The notes beneath the pieces are model-generated. The model ran no database searches. It saw only the letters and a program-made list of their open reading frames with translations, and was not told where the DNA came from. A stretch of DNA of 64,000 bases, taken from contig CAWFFV010000031.1 of the NCBI GenBank assembly GCA_963814985.1, positions 1-64,000 on the forward strand. Reading direction: 5' to 3'. The position numbers were made by a program, and so were the translations under genes. Position 1 is the first letter of the stretch; each line of letters opens with the position of its first letter. Positions 37,878-46,110 of the stretch are shown here, piece by piece. The DNA is from CAWFFV01 sp963814985 (GTDB lineage: Bacteria; Chloroflexota; Ktedonobacteria; Ktedonobacterales; Ktedonobacteraceae).

Positions 37878-38792
37878 ATGTCTGTGATCGTAAAACAACC
37901 ACAGGTATCACAACAGCGTGCACCACGCCGTATCTGGAGGGTGCCAACCTCAAGAGCGCGTTGGTTCTGGCTTGTCGGGTCCATTGTGGTCTATGCAGGT
38001 ATCTATGCCTGGTTTTTGTATGCCGCTAAACTGGCGGGAGCGGATGGTCCTGATCCTAACAATGATCCCTTCCGGCTCTTTGGTATTATTGCCTATGTAA
38101 TGGTCCTGGGTACAACTGCTTATACCTTACGCCGCCGTTTCGTCCGTGGCCTGCCAGGGAAAGTGCAAAATTGGCTCTGGATGCATACATGGGTAGGCAT
38201 TATGACCATTCTTATTGCCATGTTGCATGAAAACTATGAATACGTCAATCGTGATTTTAACACAATAGCGGCTGGTTTGACCGATCCCGGCACCTATTGG
38301 TCCGGCGGTGCACTCTTTGGCTTGATTTTTCTGGTGATGAGTGGCATTGTGGGGCGACTCCTCGACATCTGGCAGACCCGCGTGATTGCTCAAGAAGCCA
38401 GTAGCAATGGCGTTGGTATTATGCAGTCCCTTGAAGAGCGTATCCTTGAATTAGAATATACTATTGAGCGTTTGTGTGCAGGCAAGTCTGAAGCGTTCAA
38501 AGATTATTGTTTGTGGGCTATTGAGAAGGGAAGTACGGAGCAGGAGCTTCAGAAAAAGGTACCTTCCATTGCGTCAAACGAGCGCCCTGATTTTCAGCGT
38601 ACCTATGAGACTCTGGCCACTCGCTCTCAACTGGTTTCTTCGCTTCATCGTCAGAAGAGAGCGCATAGGATCATTCGCGTCTGGCGCACCACGCATATCG
38701 TACTGGCTTGTCTGGCGGTACTTGTCATTAGCTATCATGGTGTTATGGAACTCCTTAGCAATGTCTTCCACCTTATTACGCCGCCAGCATAG
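37878..38792 (+). CDS. Diheme cytochrome-b-like membrane protein
   Basis: 304 residues with five membrane helices. Helix 3 (MHTWVGIMTILIAMLH) and helix 5 (THIVLACLAVLVISYH) each contain two His exactly 14 positions apart (H-x13-H), the pattern by which helices B and D of cytochrome b hold two hemes. Between helices 4 and 5 is a soluble loop of about 100 residues with a coiled-coil-like EERILELEYTIERL. I do not recognise an established family; ferric-reductase/cytochrome-b561-type proteins are related possibilities. GGGAGGAG precedes ATG 37878, 14 bases after the polyferredoxin stop, so it ends a four-gene operon. It probably exchanges electrons with quinone; that is inference. Confidence 0.82.
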   Translation: MSVIVKQPQVSQQRAPRRIWRVPTSRARWFWLVGSIVVYAGIYAWFLYAAKLAGADGPDPNNDPFRLFGIIAYVMVLGTTAYTLRRRFVRGLPGKVQNWLWMHTWVGIMTILIAMLHENYEYVNRDFNTIAAGLTDPGTYWSGGALFGLIFLVMSGIVGRLLDIWQTRVIAQEASSNGVGIMQSLEERILELEYTIERLCAGKSEAFKDYCLWAIEKGSTEQELQKKVPSIASNERPDFQRTYETLATRSQLVSSLHRQKRAHRIIRVWRTTHIVLACLAVLVISYHGVMELLSNVFHLITPPA

Positions 38793-38797
38793 GCGCG

Positions 38798-38990
38798 GAC
38801 TTAAGGGGTGCGGGGTCCTCCCTGCCGGGGAGATTTGGGGTGTCCCCAATAAGCGCAGACTTAAGGGGTGCAGGGTCCTCCCTGCCGGGGTTTGCGGGTT
38901 GCCAAACCCTGGTGTCCCCAATTACTTCTTTTCTTTATTATTGCCGCTGGAAGCGGCGCAAGAGGGGGACCTGAAGAGTTACCTATTATG
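38798..38990. repeat. Dispersed GC-rich repeat block, two tandem units
   Basis: GGACTTAAGGGGTGC followed by GGGTCCTCCCTGCCGGGG occurs at about 38798 and again at about 38856, and the same unit appears near 44435. Each is followed by a GGGGTGTCCCCAA-type stem. It ends with CCTGAAGAGTTACC, close to the CTGAATAGTTACC element end seen at 23689. The rest of the 400-base gap to 39212 has no gene. Confidence 0.75.
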
Positions 38991-39211
38991 GCAACTGTGC
39001 ATATCTGTAAATGGAGAACCATGAGCATATCTTTTACAGATATGCTTTACTGTTTTTCAAATGGCCTGAGAAGAATGTAAGATTGATCAGGTAAGACCAT
39101 ATTCTACATGTTATACTTTGATAGAGCGAAACTGAAAGATAAAGCGTTTCACTGTAAACCTTTCTCATCCTTACCGTCGCACTGTGCAAAAAGTTGAGAG
39201 GGCAATTAATT

Positions 39212-40606
39212 ATGCTATGTCCGAAATGTAATACTCTGCTCGATGATGACTCGGTGTTCTGTGGAAATTGTGGTAATCAGGTTGCACCGCTCTATGCACG
39301 GGGAGTTACTGTTCCGGAGTTAATCGGTCCTATGGGACAGAACGATCAGTGGCGCAGTATGCCACAAAGAAACTCTGTGGCACGACGCCCGCCGCCGCCA
39401 AATCCGCGACTGTCGCAACTCCCATTTCCACCTTCGCAACTATCGCAGCCACCTGGTCCTCCTGGGCTGAATAGTTCTCCACTCCCACCGTCACCCTTCT
39501 TATCACCATCTTTCCCTGCCAGACGTGCACGCAACACAACGAGTCGCAACGTCTTCATTGCCACTATTTTTCTGCTACTCGTTCTGCTTGTCGCGGTGGG
39601 ATTGGTTGGATTAGTTCGTAGTCGCAACACACCGAACACTGTTGCTCTACAAGAAGCCCATGGCAGCGTATTCTTTAGTGATAGCCTGGATGGCCGTCAG
39701 GCTCCTAACAATACCGTTGAAATACAGATCAGTGGTTTGAATATACTGCCCGCTGGTTTCCATTATCGTGCCTGGATTGTGAATGAGATGAGTGCAGCGA
39801 GTGAGCAAATCTTCCCTCTCGGAACGCTTGTCATGAAGAATAAATCGTTCCAACTCGACTTTACGGATAAGGGAACAAACTTACTTGGTAGGGGGAACAA
39901 GCTGGAGGTCACCCTGGAACAAGGTGACCTCCAGTTACCTACAGGGAAAATCGTGCTCTCTGGAACCTTTCCCCCTTTGTCTTTCTTGCATATTGGGCAT
40001 CTGCTTGTCGGTTTTCCCACGACGCCTGGAAATATTGGTTTATTGATAGGATTGCTTGATCAGGTGCGTCGATTAAATACACAGGCTGGACTCCTACAAA
40101 GAGTCTCTACCCAGGGGAATACTGTAGCTATCCAATGCGTAGCTCAGAGCATCGTTGATATTGTCGAAGGGATTCAAGGTCCTAATGCTCAACCGCTACA
40201 TAGGGTCTGTGCTCGTTTGAATATCACCGAAACCGGCGATGGCTTTGGCCTCCTGGGTCAGAGCGACAATGGCTATATCGCTGACGTGGCGGCGCATGCC
40301 TCCCTTGCCGCAACCCAGACCAATTCTACAGAGACTATCAAGTTACATGCCGGCCATGTGGAGATTGCAGCAGGCAATATCAAGACATGGGTAACGACTA
40401 TCGATCAGGATACGCTTGGTCTTTTGCAAGATCCTCAAAATGTGACAAAGGTACGGGAGATCGTTACACTATCCGAACACTCTCTCAATGGGGTTGATCT
40501 CGATCATGATGGTAGTGTTGATCCCATAAAGGGTGAGGCAGGGGCGATCATGGCATACCATTATGGGCAATTGATGGCTCAGCTCCCTCTTACTCCTTTT
40601 CCCTGA
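39212..40606 (+). CDS. Zinc-ribbon, single-helix membrane protein with large extracellular domain
   Basis: 464 residues. The N-terminus is a zinc ribbon (CPKCNTLL and CGNCGNQV), followed by about 80 Pro/Ser-rich residues, one membrane helix (VFIATIFLLLVLLVAVGLVGLV) and an outer domain of 320 residues. The first part of that domain (HGSVFFSDSLDG, VEIQISGL, FHYRAWIVNE) looks like a beta-sandwich; the second part (ETIKLHAGHVEIAAGNI, GVDLDHDGSVDP) ends with an EF-hand-like DxDxDGxxD loop. The inside-zinc-ribbon/outside-sensor layout is common in Chloroflexota but uncharacterised. ATG 39212 follows GAGGG. It is 25 bases before the TIR gene, so the two are probably cotranscribed. Confidence 0.78.
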   Translation: MLCPKCNTLLDDDSVFCGNCGNQVAPLYARGVTVPELIGPMGQNDQWRSMPQRNSVARRPPPPNPRLSQLPFPPSQLSQPPGPPGLNSSPLPPSPFLSPSFPARRARNTTSRNVFIATIFLLLVLLVAVGLVGLVRSRNTPNTVALQEAHGSVFFSDSLDGRQAPNNTVEIQISGLNILPAGFHYRAWIVNEMSAASEQIFPLGTLVMKNKSFQLDFTDKGTNLLGRGNKLEVTLEQGDLQLPTGKIVLSGTFPPLSFLHIGHLLVGFPTTPGNIGLLIGLLDQVRRLNTQAGLLQRVSTQGNTVAIQCVAQSIVDIVEGIQGPNAQPLHRVCARLNITETGDGFGLLGQSDNGYIADVAAHASLAATQTNSTETIKLHAGHVEIAAGNIKTWVTTIDQDTLGLLQDPQNVTKVREIVTLSEHSLNGVDLDHDGSVDPIKGEAGAIMAYHYGQLMAQLPLTPFP

Positions 40607-40630
40607 TTTTTTAATTTTGGAGGTTTGAGC

Positions 40631-41929
40631 ATGGACAATGGGGGAGAACTCTTTTTCGATCATGAGCCAGAGCCAGAATCTGAAACAATAGTGACACTCG
40701 ACATTGTCAGCCAAAGAGATGACCAGCCCGAACTCGAAACTACTAATGGTCTGGTACTGGAAGGGAAGATCACGCTTAATCCTGAACGTAGCCTTGTCTA
40801 CTTTCTACCCTCCACGGCGAGCACTCCCAAACAACTGATGCTTACTCTCGATAGAGCAAAGTGGGATCTGTATCTAATCATTATTCCCTTTACGCTACAT
40901 GAAGCCTACAGCGATAAATATTATCAGAAGATCACCTTTTTTGTTGATTTAGCCAATCCCGATGCCACGGCTTTTGATCTTTTCCCCAAAAGTATTCTTT
41001 CGCAAGAAGAGGTGACACAGACCTATGCTCTCTCTTCACAATTCAAAATTAAGGGGGTCGATGCCAATCTGGAATATATAGGACAGGTGCTTCGTTTTGG
41101 TGCCTTGCGTCCTATCATCCAGGCCGCTGGAGAAGGTGAAAATAAGTTCTATTGGACATACCGAGGTATTTCAGAGCACGATGGAGTCATTCCTGAGATA
41201 AAGTATGCGCTGATTGTCTTACAGGTGCCTCATGGAACGCTGGATGTGAATGGAACTATTCATTACGAGGTGGTTCTGGTGAAAAAATGGTTCGGTCTGT
41301 GGGAGCAACAGGATAGCAGAACAGATACTCATCCGATACACTGGAAACTTGGTGGAGCATTACCACTCTTTCAGGTAGAAGTAAGGGAACCTCTAGATGT
41401 GAAGAAACTTGAAGCGATGCCCACAACGAGTACGACGAAAGATTTTTTTATTAGCTATGCCAGTGCCGATCAGGAGTGGGCAGAGTGGATTGCCTGGCAA
41501 CTGGAGCAGGCAGGTTACTCAACAATACTACAAAGCTGGGATTTTCAGCCAGGATCTAACGTTGTCGTAGAGGTGAACAATGCAACACAGAACTCTCACC
41601 GCACTCTGATCGTTCTTTCACCTGATTATCTCAATGCTACCTCCACACAGCCCGAATGGGCTACCGCTTTTATGCGCGATCCAACTGGTCAGCAACGCAC
41701 AATGCTTCCTGTGCGTGTACGTCTATGCAATGCTCAGGGACTACTTGGCTCTCTCGTTTACATAGATCTGACAGATCAGCCAGATAAGGATGCTGCCAGA
41801 GAGATTCTGCTGCGTGGGTTAAAACCGTCTCGGCCCATCCATCCTCCCGCCTTTCCCACGAACGCTGATACTACTCACGATCCACCTGAGGGAGAGATAC
41901 CGGTGGACATAGATGATAATCTCTGTTAA
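40631..41929 (+). CDS. TIR-domain protein with unknown N-terminal domain
   Basis: 432 residues. Residues about 270-400 are a TIR_2 domain: KDFFISYASADQEWAEWIA, a GYSTILQSWDF strand, HRTLIVLSPDYL and a QPEWATAF helix whose Glu could be the NADase residue. The first 250 residues form a domain I do not recognise, rich in beta structure, ending in YEVVLVKKWFGLWEQQDSR. Bacterial TIR proteins are often NAD-degrading effectors of antiphage defence or scaffold-type adaptors. The gene follows GGAGG and lies between two single-helix membrane proteins, a setting that hints at signalling rather than a standard defence operon. Confidence 0.82.
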   Translation: MDNGGELFFDHEPEPESETIVTLDIVSQRDDQPELETTNGLVLEGKITLNPERSLVYFLPSTASTPKQLMLTLDRAKWDLYLIIIPFTLHEAYSDKYYQKITFFVDLANPDATAFDLFPKSILSQEEVTQTYALSSQFKIKGVDANLEYIGQVLRFGALRPIIQAAGEGENKFYWTYRGISEHDGVIPEIKYALIVLQVPHGTLDVNGTIHYEVVLVKKWFGLWEQQDSRTDTHPIHWKLGGALPLFQVEVREPLDVKKLEAMPTTSTTKDFFISYASADQEWAEWIAWQLEQAGYSTILQSWDFQPGSNVVVEVNNATQNSHRTLIVLSPDYLNATSTQPEWATAFMRDPTGQQRTMLPVRVRLCNAQGLLGSLVYIDLTDQPDKDAAREILLRGLKPSRPIHPPAFPTNADTTHDPPEGEIPVDIDDNLC

Positions 41930-42060
41930 GATGTGTATATTGAGTTAAATAATGTAGGTAATGCGCAATTTAACGTTATTTATCGAAATGATATATATAT
42001 AATACGCTTTTTTGCGCATAAGCGATGGTATTCTGCCAAGATGAAAGGACTAATCATCTC

Positions 42061-42993
42061 ATGGATTTCTCCCCTCAGCCTCCCCCGTCAGAGGAACCAG
42101 AGCAGCAACTTACTCTCCATTCCTCAGAAGAAATTCCTACACAGCTATCTCCCGCTTCTGACTCACTTTCTGAGGAGATAGAGCAGCAAGCTGCATTGTC
42201 TTCTGAACCGGATGAGAACGAAGCTTCTGAACCGGATGAGAACGAAGTTTCTGCACAGGATGAGAACGAAGTTTCTGCACAGGATGAGAACGAAGTTTCC
42301 GCACAGGATGAGAACGAAGCTTCCGCACAGGATGAGAACGAAGCTTCTGCACAGGATGAGAACGAAGCTTCTGCACAGGATGAGAACGAAGTTTCCGCAC
42401 AGGATGAGAACGAAGCTTCTGCACAGGATGAGGATGAAGTTTCCGCACAGGATGAGGATGAAGCTTTCGAGCCAACGCAAGCAGTATCATCCCCCTCTCA
42501 GTCGTCGCGATCAGGAGTATTTATCCATAAAGGAATTCTTATTGCGGCAGCTAGCATCGTAGTGGTTGCAGTTCTACTGGCTGCTCTTCTGGTGTTTGTC
42601 AACCGTCCCAAAGATCCACCAGCTGACTGGATTGGAAGTTATACACCCCCTGCTGGCACTGGTAGTACCGGAAAGACTCTGTACTATCTTCACTGGACAA
42701 ATCAGAACGGTGACCTGAATGGCCAATTGCAGTTAGCGGCAAATCCCAACGGCACCCTCCAATCGCTTACCGCCCCGACGACAGGTCTGTACAACAGAGA
42801 TAACCACATCATATACGTAATCGTTACGATCAATGGTCAGGCAAGCACGTTGACGGGCAAAATTAATGATAATAATGATACATTGACATTAAATCTGGTA
42901 GGTGCAACCGATCAGGGTGGCCCGCTTGTTTTCCATACAGGTAGTGCGGATGATTACAAACAAGCCACGAAAAAGTTAGAGTCAGGAAGCTGA
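42061..42993 (+). CDS. Single-helix membrane protein with acidic octapeptide repeats
   Basis: 310 residues. The cytoplasmic N-terminal half is Glu/Asp/Ser/Gln-rich and contains eleven tandem octapeptides of the SAQDENEA type (residues about 48-135). One membrane helix follows (IAAASIVVVAVLLAALLVFV), then an outer domain of 130 residues (DWIGSYTPP, LYYLHWTNQNGDLNGQLQL) that looks like a small beta-barrel of unknown family. ATG 42061 follows AAAGGA at 11 bases; ATG 42025 is also in frame. It lies 130 bases after the TIR gene, and its 3' end overlaps the convergent DUF1003 gene by 12 bases. Confidence 0.75.
   Translation: MDFSPQPPPSEEPEQQLTLHSSEEIPTQLSPASDSLSEEIEQQAALSSEPDENEASEPDENEVSAQDENEVSAQDENEVSAQDENEASAQDENEASAQDENEASAQDENEVSAQDENEASAQDEDEVSAQDEDEAFEPTQAVSSPSQSSRSGVFIHKGILIAAASIVVVAVLLAALLVFVNRPKDPPADWIGSYTPPAGTGSTGKTLYYLHWTNQNGDLNGQLQLAANPNGTLQSLTAPTTGLYNRDNHIIYVIVTINGQASTLTGKINDNNDTLTLNLVGATDQGGPLVFHTGSADDYKQATKKLESGS
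42202..42465 (+). repeat. 24-bp coding tandem repeat, 11 units
   Basis: Eleven units of 24 bases encode SEPDENEA or SAQDENEA/V. Units differ mainly at the Ala/Val codon and the CCG/CAG exchange. The in-frame 24-base period means copy number can change without breaking the gene. Long frames on both strands here (HRMRTK and SFVLILC patterns) are shadows of the repeat. Confidence 0.95.
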
Positions 42994-43590
42994 TCTGAAG
43001 ATTACTGTGGAGTTTCTCGTCACAGGAGCTGTACCTGTCCCATTTGCTAGATGTGTTTGTAATGGGGGAGTGATGAATTGCTCTGGGGGAATACCAGCGG
43101 CTTTCAGCAGATGTGTGATCATGTGTGTTTGCCTCAGTATTTCCTCGTCCTGAGCAGAGAGGTGCGCCATAATTTGCTCAATATCGTGGTAGGTTTTCAT
43201 GGTTGTGTTATACTGCTCAGTTGATTGTAATTCTTGTTGACGTCCTAATAACCCCTGTCCCACCATGATGACGATCATCAATGGCAATTGTGGAACCGAT
43301 GCAAGTGCCAGCAGGAGGGGCCATGGCAGTGGATCAAAATGTGCAATGGTTGCATTTCCTATTATCCATAGCACAATCCACAGCATGATGAGCCAGAACG
43401 TTGGCATGGCCTGAAAGACACTTGTCATGCCTACGGCGACTTTCTTGTTAAAGTTCCCTGCAGCTTTCTCAGCTTCAAAGATGAGATTGACATTGGTTGG
43501 TTGATGAGGATGAGGCGTATGCTGGAAGAGAAGACGACGTGGTTGCTCATGGCTAATCTTGTCTGATGCGGCATCAATGTTTTGTGACAT
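42982..43590 (-). CDS. DUF1003 family membrane protein
   Basis: 202 residues. The DUF1003 core is clear: VAVGMTSVFQAMPTFWLIML, then WIIGNATIAHFDPLPWPLLLALASVP, two membrane helices joined by the DPxPxxLL loop. N-terminal 50 and C-terminal 80 residues are cytoplasmic and hydrophilic, with a helical YHDIEQIMAHLSAQDEE stretch typical of the family. Function is unknown. The start at 43590 has GGAGGA about six bases upstream. Its 3' end overlaps the acidic-repeat gene by 12 bases on the other strand. Confidence 0.9.
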   Translation of the reverse strand: MSQNIDAASDKISHEQPRRLLFQHTPHPHQPTNVNLIFEAEKAAGNFNKKVAVGMTSVFQAMPTFWLIMLWIVLWIIGNATIAHFDPLPWPLLLALASVPQLPLMIVIMVGQGLLGRQQELQSTEQYNTTMKTYHDIEQIMAHLSAQDEEILRQTHMITHLLKAAGIPPEQFITPPLQTHLANGTGTAPVTRNSTVIFRSAS

Positions 43591-43826
43591 ATGTATTCCT
43601 CCCAGTCTTGAATGGAAAGATGCTTCTATCGTTGTGTGAAATGAGCATTATATGTTCTTTCCTTGTTTACCCAAACCTCATTTTATACCACGATGTGCAT
43701 CATGTGTGTTGCTATTATAGAGAAACGTAGACTGTTATGCAATAACCAGAGGACATGAGGAGCAGTTTGTCAAGAGGAGTGAATATGCTGAAACGCCTCT
43801 CTTCATTTCTCTCGTTGCAGACTACC

Positions 43827-43880
43827 TTGACAGGAAGGGCTAATATAGCGTATTATCTGAGTGTATATTCAGATAATACG
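43827..43880 (+). promoter_or_regulatory. arsR promoter with SmtB-type operator
   Basis: TTGACA (43827-43832), 18 bases, TATTAT (43851-43856) form a near-consensus promoter. A perfect inverted repeat CGTATTATCTGA (43849-43860) with complement at 43869-43880 and an 8-base centre covers the -10 and start site. The ATA...TCTGA/TCAGA...TAT form matches SmtB/CzrA operators, so metal-free ArsR protein should repress its own gene here. Confidence 0.78.
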
Positions 43881-43887
43881 TGGAAAC

Positions 43888-44274
43888 ATGAAAGAACACA
43901 CTCAAGACCAATTAATTCCTATTGATCCCGAAGGAGTTGCAGAACTGCAAGCTTCAGCTCCTTCTGACGAACTGATTGCACTTGTAGCTGGGACATTTCA
44001 GGCTCTTGGGGACCCGACACGCTTGAGAATCCTCTATGCACTCACAAAGCGCTCCTGTTGTGTGCGCGATCTGGCAATCCTGGTGGGGGTATCCGAGTCA
44101 GCGGTGTCCCACCAACTTCGACTTTTGAAAGATCGGCGGCTCGTGAAGCAACGACGAGAAGGAACAATCATACACTACGCGCTGGACGACAGCCATCTAG
44201 CAGTACTCTTTCGTGAGGCGGAATATCATGCTGACCATGTATATCATGATCTGCCCGATCACCCTTATCCGTGA
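43888..44274 (+). CDS. ArsR/SmtB family metal-sensing repressor
   Basis: 128 residues from ATG 43888 (GGAAA just upstream). The winged-helix domain is clear: ALGDPTRLRILYAL, then LVGVSESAVSHQLRLLKDRRLVKQRREG. The last helix contains DSHLAVLFREAEYHADH, a perfect DxHx10HxxH, the alpha-5 site that binds Zn, Co or Ni in SmtB, CzrA and NmtR. Cys residues in RSCCVRDL at helix 3 resemble the CadC/ArsR thiol site. It is therefore a divalent-metal de-repressor. The nearest downstream gene is a His-rich metal exporter, now 500 bases away behind an inserted repeat element. Confidence 0.92.
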   Translation: MKEHTQDQLIPIDPEGVAELQASAPSDELIALVAGTFQALGDPTRLRILYALTKRSCCVRDLAILVGVSESAVSHQLRLLKDRRLVKQRREGTIIHYALDDSHLAVLFREAEYHADHVYHDLPDHPYP

Positions 44275-44348
44275 ACTCTCTCCATCTCACATACTGTATG
44301 AACGTGTTTTTCGCTTTGTTACATGAGTAATTGAACAGGTAAACAGAT

Positions 44349-44754
44349 TAATGAGTCATCCCGAACTTTTTCAAAAGTTCCCAAAACCGGGGGTGCAGGG
44401 TTTCCCTGCCGGGGCTTGGGGTGTCCCCCATAGGCGCGGACTGAAGGGGTGCAGGGTTCTCCCTGCCGGGGTTTGGGGTGTCCCCAATACCTCTTTTCTT
44501 TAGTATTGCCGCTGGAAGCGGCACGAAAAACAAGAGTGCAGAGGGATCCCTCTGCTAAAGTCCGCGCCTGTGGGGGTGTCCCCAATAGCTTCTTTTTCCT
44601 CTCTCTCCGCCGCAAGCGGCGAGCAAAAGAAGGAAAAGATGTTTTTCGGGGGCACCCCGAACCCCGGCAGAAGGCTGCCGCCCTCTGCACTCCCGCTTGC
44701 CAAACAGGTAAAAAGGGCATTTCATGTCCCGGAAAAGTTCGGGATGACTCATTA
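44349..44754. mobile_element. MITE-like element with 22-bp perfect terminal inverted repeats
   Basis: The ends 44349-44370 (TAATGAGTCATCCCGAAC...) and 44733-44754 are exact inverted complements over 22 bases and bound a 406-base unit. The inside holds several GC-rich hairpins (TGCCGGGG/CCCC types, GCCGCTGGAAGCGGC, CGCCGCAAGCGGCG) and no plausible gene; apparent frames on either strand are low-complexity. It lies between arsR and its probable target gene. No target-site duplication is certain. Confidence 0.8.
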
Positions 44755-44776
44755 GTAGCAAGAAAAGGGAAGAACC

Positions 44777-45508
44777 ATGCATACACCGTCACTTCTTTTG
44801 CTTCTGGGAGCCGCAGGAACCGTCGCTATCCTCCATTCTATTCTGCCCGATCATTGGGTTCCACTCGCTATTGTCGCACGTACACAGCACTGGAGCATTT
44901 GGCGAGTGGCACGGATAAGTGCGCTCGCCTCCCTTGGACATGTCATTGCTTCCCTCATGCTTGGGGGCATCATTGCGCTGATTGGTCTTCAATTTCAGCA
45001 CGAGTTAGATATACAGCAAGGACACATCATCGGCGGAATCCTTGCCCTCACGGGGCTTGGTTTTCTGATTTGGGGGCTCGTAGGAAATGGGCATGGACAC
45101 GGACACAGCCACACCGGAAAGTATGAACATGATCATACCCATGAGAGTGAGGAACACAGCCACAACCATCCTCATGAGCATGAGGTTGTACAGGCAATCA
45201 GGCCACTTGCCACTCAGCAAACGCTCGTAAGAAGACTCGCAGCTATTGCTATCCCCTTTGGCGTTGCGGCGTCCCCAGATTTAACGATTTTGCCAATTGC
45301 TCTAGCGGCTAGCACGGTCGGAGGTGGAGCTGTCGTTGGCGTTCTAGGTGTCTTCGCTGTGCTGACCATAAGTATGTTCATTGGATTGACCATCCTTGCG
45401 ACTCTGGCGGGTTATCAAATCAAAGGGGTCTGGCTCGAGAACAATGCTAATACCATTACATCACTCGTGCTCATCGCAATCGGAGTTATAGCGTTTATTG
45501 GTTTTTGA
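44777..45508 (+). CDS. NicO/RcnA-like divalent-metal exporter with His-rich loop
   Basis: 243 residues with about six membrane helices. The first helix carries HSILPDHWVPLA, the HxxxPDHW signature of nickel/cobalt transporters of the NicO/UreH type. A cytoplasmic loop of about 40 residues is extremely His-rich (GHGHGHSHTG, HDHTHESEEHSHNHPHEH), as in RcnA-like exporters. The upstream ArsR protein has the alpha-5 metal site, so metal-induced efflux of Ni, Co or Zn is the likely role. AAAAGGGAAG precedes the ATG. A MITE-like element separates it from arsR, so it may now use another promoter. Confidence 0.85.
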   Translation: MHTPSLLLLLGAAGTVAILHSILPDHWVPLAIVARTQHWSIWRVARISALASLGHVIASLMLGGIIALIGLQFQHELDIQQGHIIGGILALTGLGFLIWGLVGNGHGHGHSHTGKYEHDHTHESEEHSHNHPHEHEVVQAIRPLATQQTLVRRLAAIAIPFGVAASPDLTILPIALAASTVGGGAVVGVLGVFAVLTISMFIGLTILATLAGYQIKGVWLENNANTITSLVLIAIGVIAFIGF

Positions 45509-45572
45509 AGTTCTCTCTTTTGAGCAATGAGGCAAAGAGGAATATGAAGAGCTACATGTGTTTCTTTTGCAT

Positions 45573-46010
45573 CTAATGTATATGAAGAAGCATGAGAAGA
45601 CCCATCAAGTCAAAACCAAGCATCATAAATATCATGGCAAGACCACTGAAGATAATGCAACGTTGCCATGCATTGATGAAGGCGTGTTGCCTTTTCTCGG
45701 GGATTGTAGTAGATATAATTTTTTGGATCGCTGAGTCCGAGTGCATGATAGGGCTGGTGATACGTCGCACTGGCTGTGATCTGAGCAGCGGGTTACTGAT
45801 GCGATCCAGACGCCCATGGATGGCGGTTAGACGATCACTAATGGCCTCTTCAAAAGAGATATGTAATACTTCTTCATCGAGTGATTGATTCCACAACTGA
45901 ACAGCGACGACGGGCATCGTCGCATAAGCATCTTCCGGTGTCAGTGTATCGGTGTGTATATCGCTTTGCTCTGGTTTTACGCTGGTTGCTCTACATAAAA
46001 TGCTGTTCAT
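45573..46010 (-). CDS. Hypothetical tail-anchored protein
   Basis: 145 residues. The first 110 are hydrophilic with a possible helical EEAISDRLTAIHGRLDRI segment. The C-terminus is one membrane helix (CIIFSGLAMIFMMLGFDLMGLLMLL), so the protein is probably tail-anchored with its body in the cytoplasm. No family recognised. GAGGAGG precedes ATG 46010. It is convergent with the exporter and lies 100 bases downstream of the response-regulator gene on the same strand, possibly cotranscribed. Confidence 0.65.
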   Translation of the reverse strand: MNSILCRATSVKPEQSDIHTDTLTPEDAYATMPVVAVQLWNQSLDEEVLHISFEEAISDRLTAIHGRLDRISNPLLRSQPVRRITSPIMHSDSAIQKIISTTIPEKRQHAFINAWQRCIIFSGLAMIFMMLGFDLMGLLMLLHIH

Positions 46011-46110
46011 GGTCTTGCCTCCTCACTAACCTATTCTCTTTACGAGGAAGCTTACCGGAAATAGGACAGAAATACATGGGTCATATGACCCCTTTTTCAA
46101 ACCGCCATTG

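Noticed and set aside
42137..42562. Long frames on both strands over the 24-base repeat
   Set aside because: They are translation shadows of the repeat (HRMRTK and SFVLILC periodic peptides); only the frame with a membrane helix and ribosome site is real.
44449..45126. 225-codon plus-strand frame across the MITE-like element and exporter start
   Set aside because: It reads low-complexity repeat sequence and then the exporter gene in the wrong frame; the exporter frame has the clear family signature.
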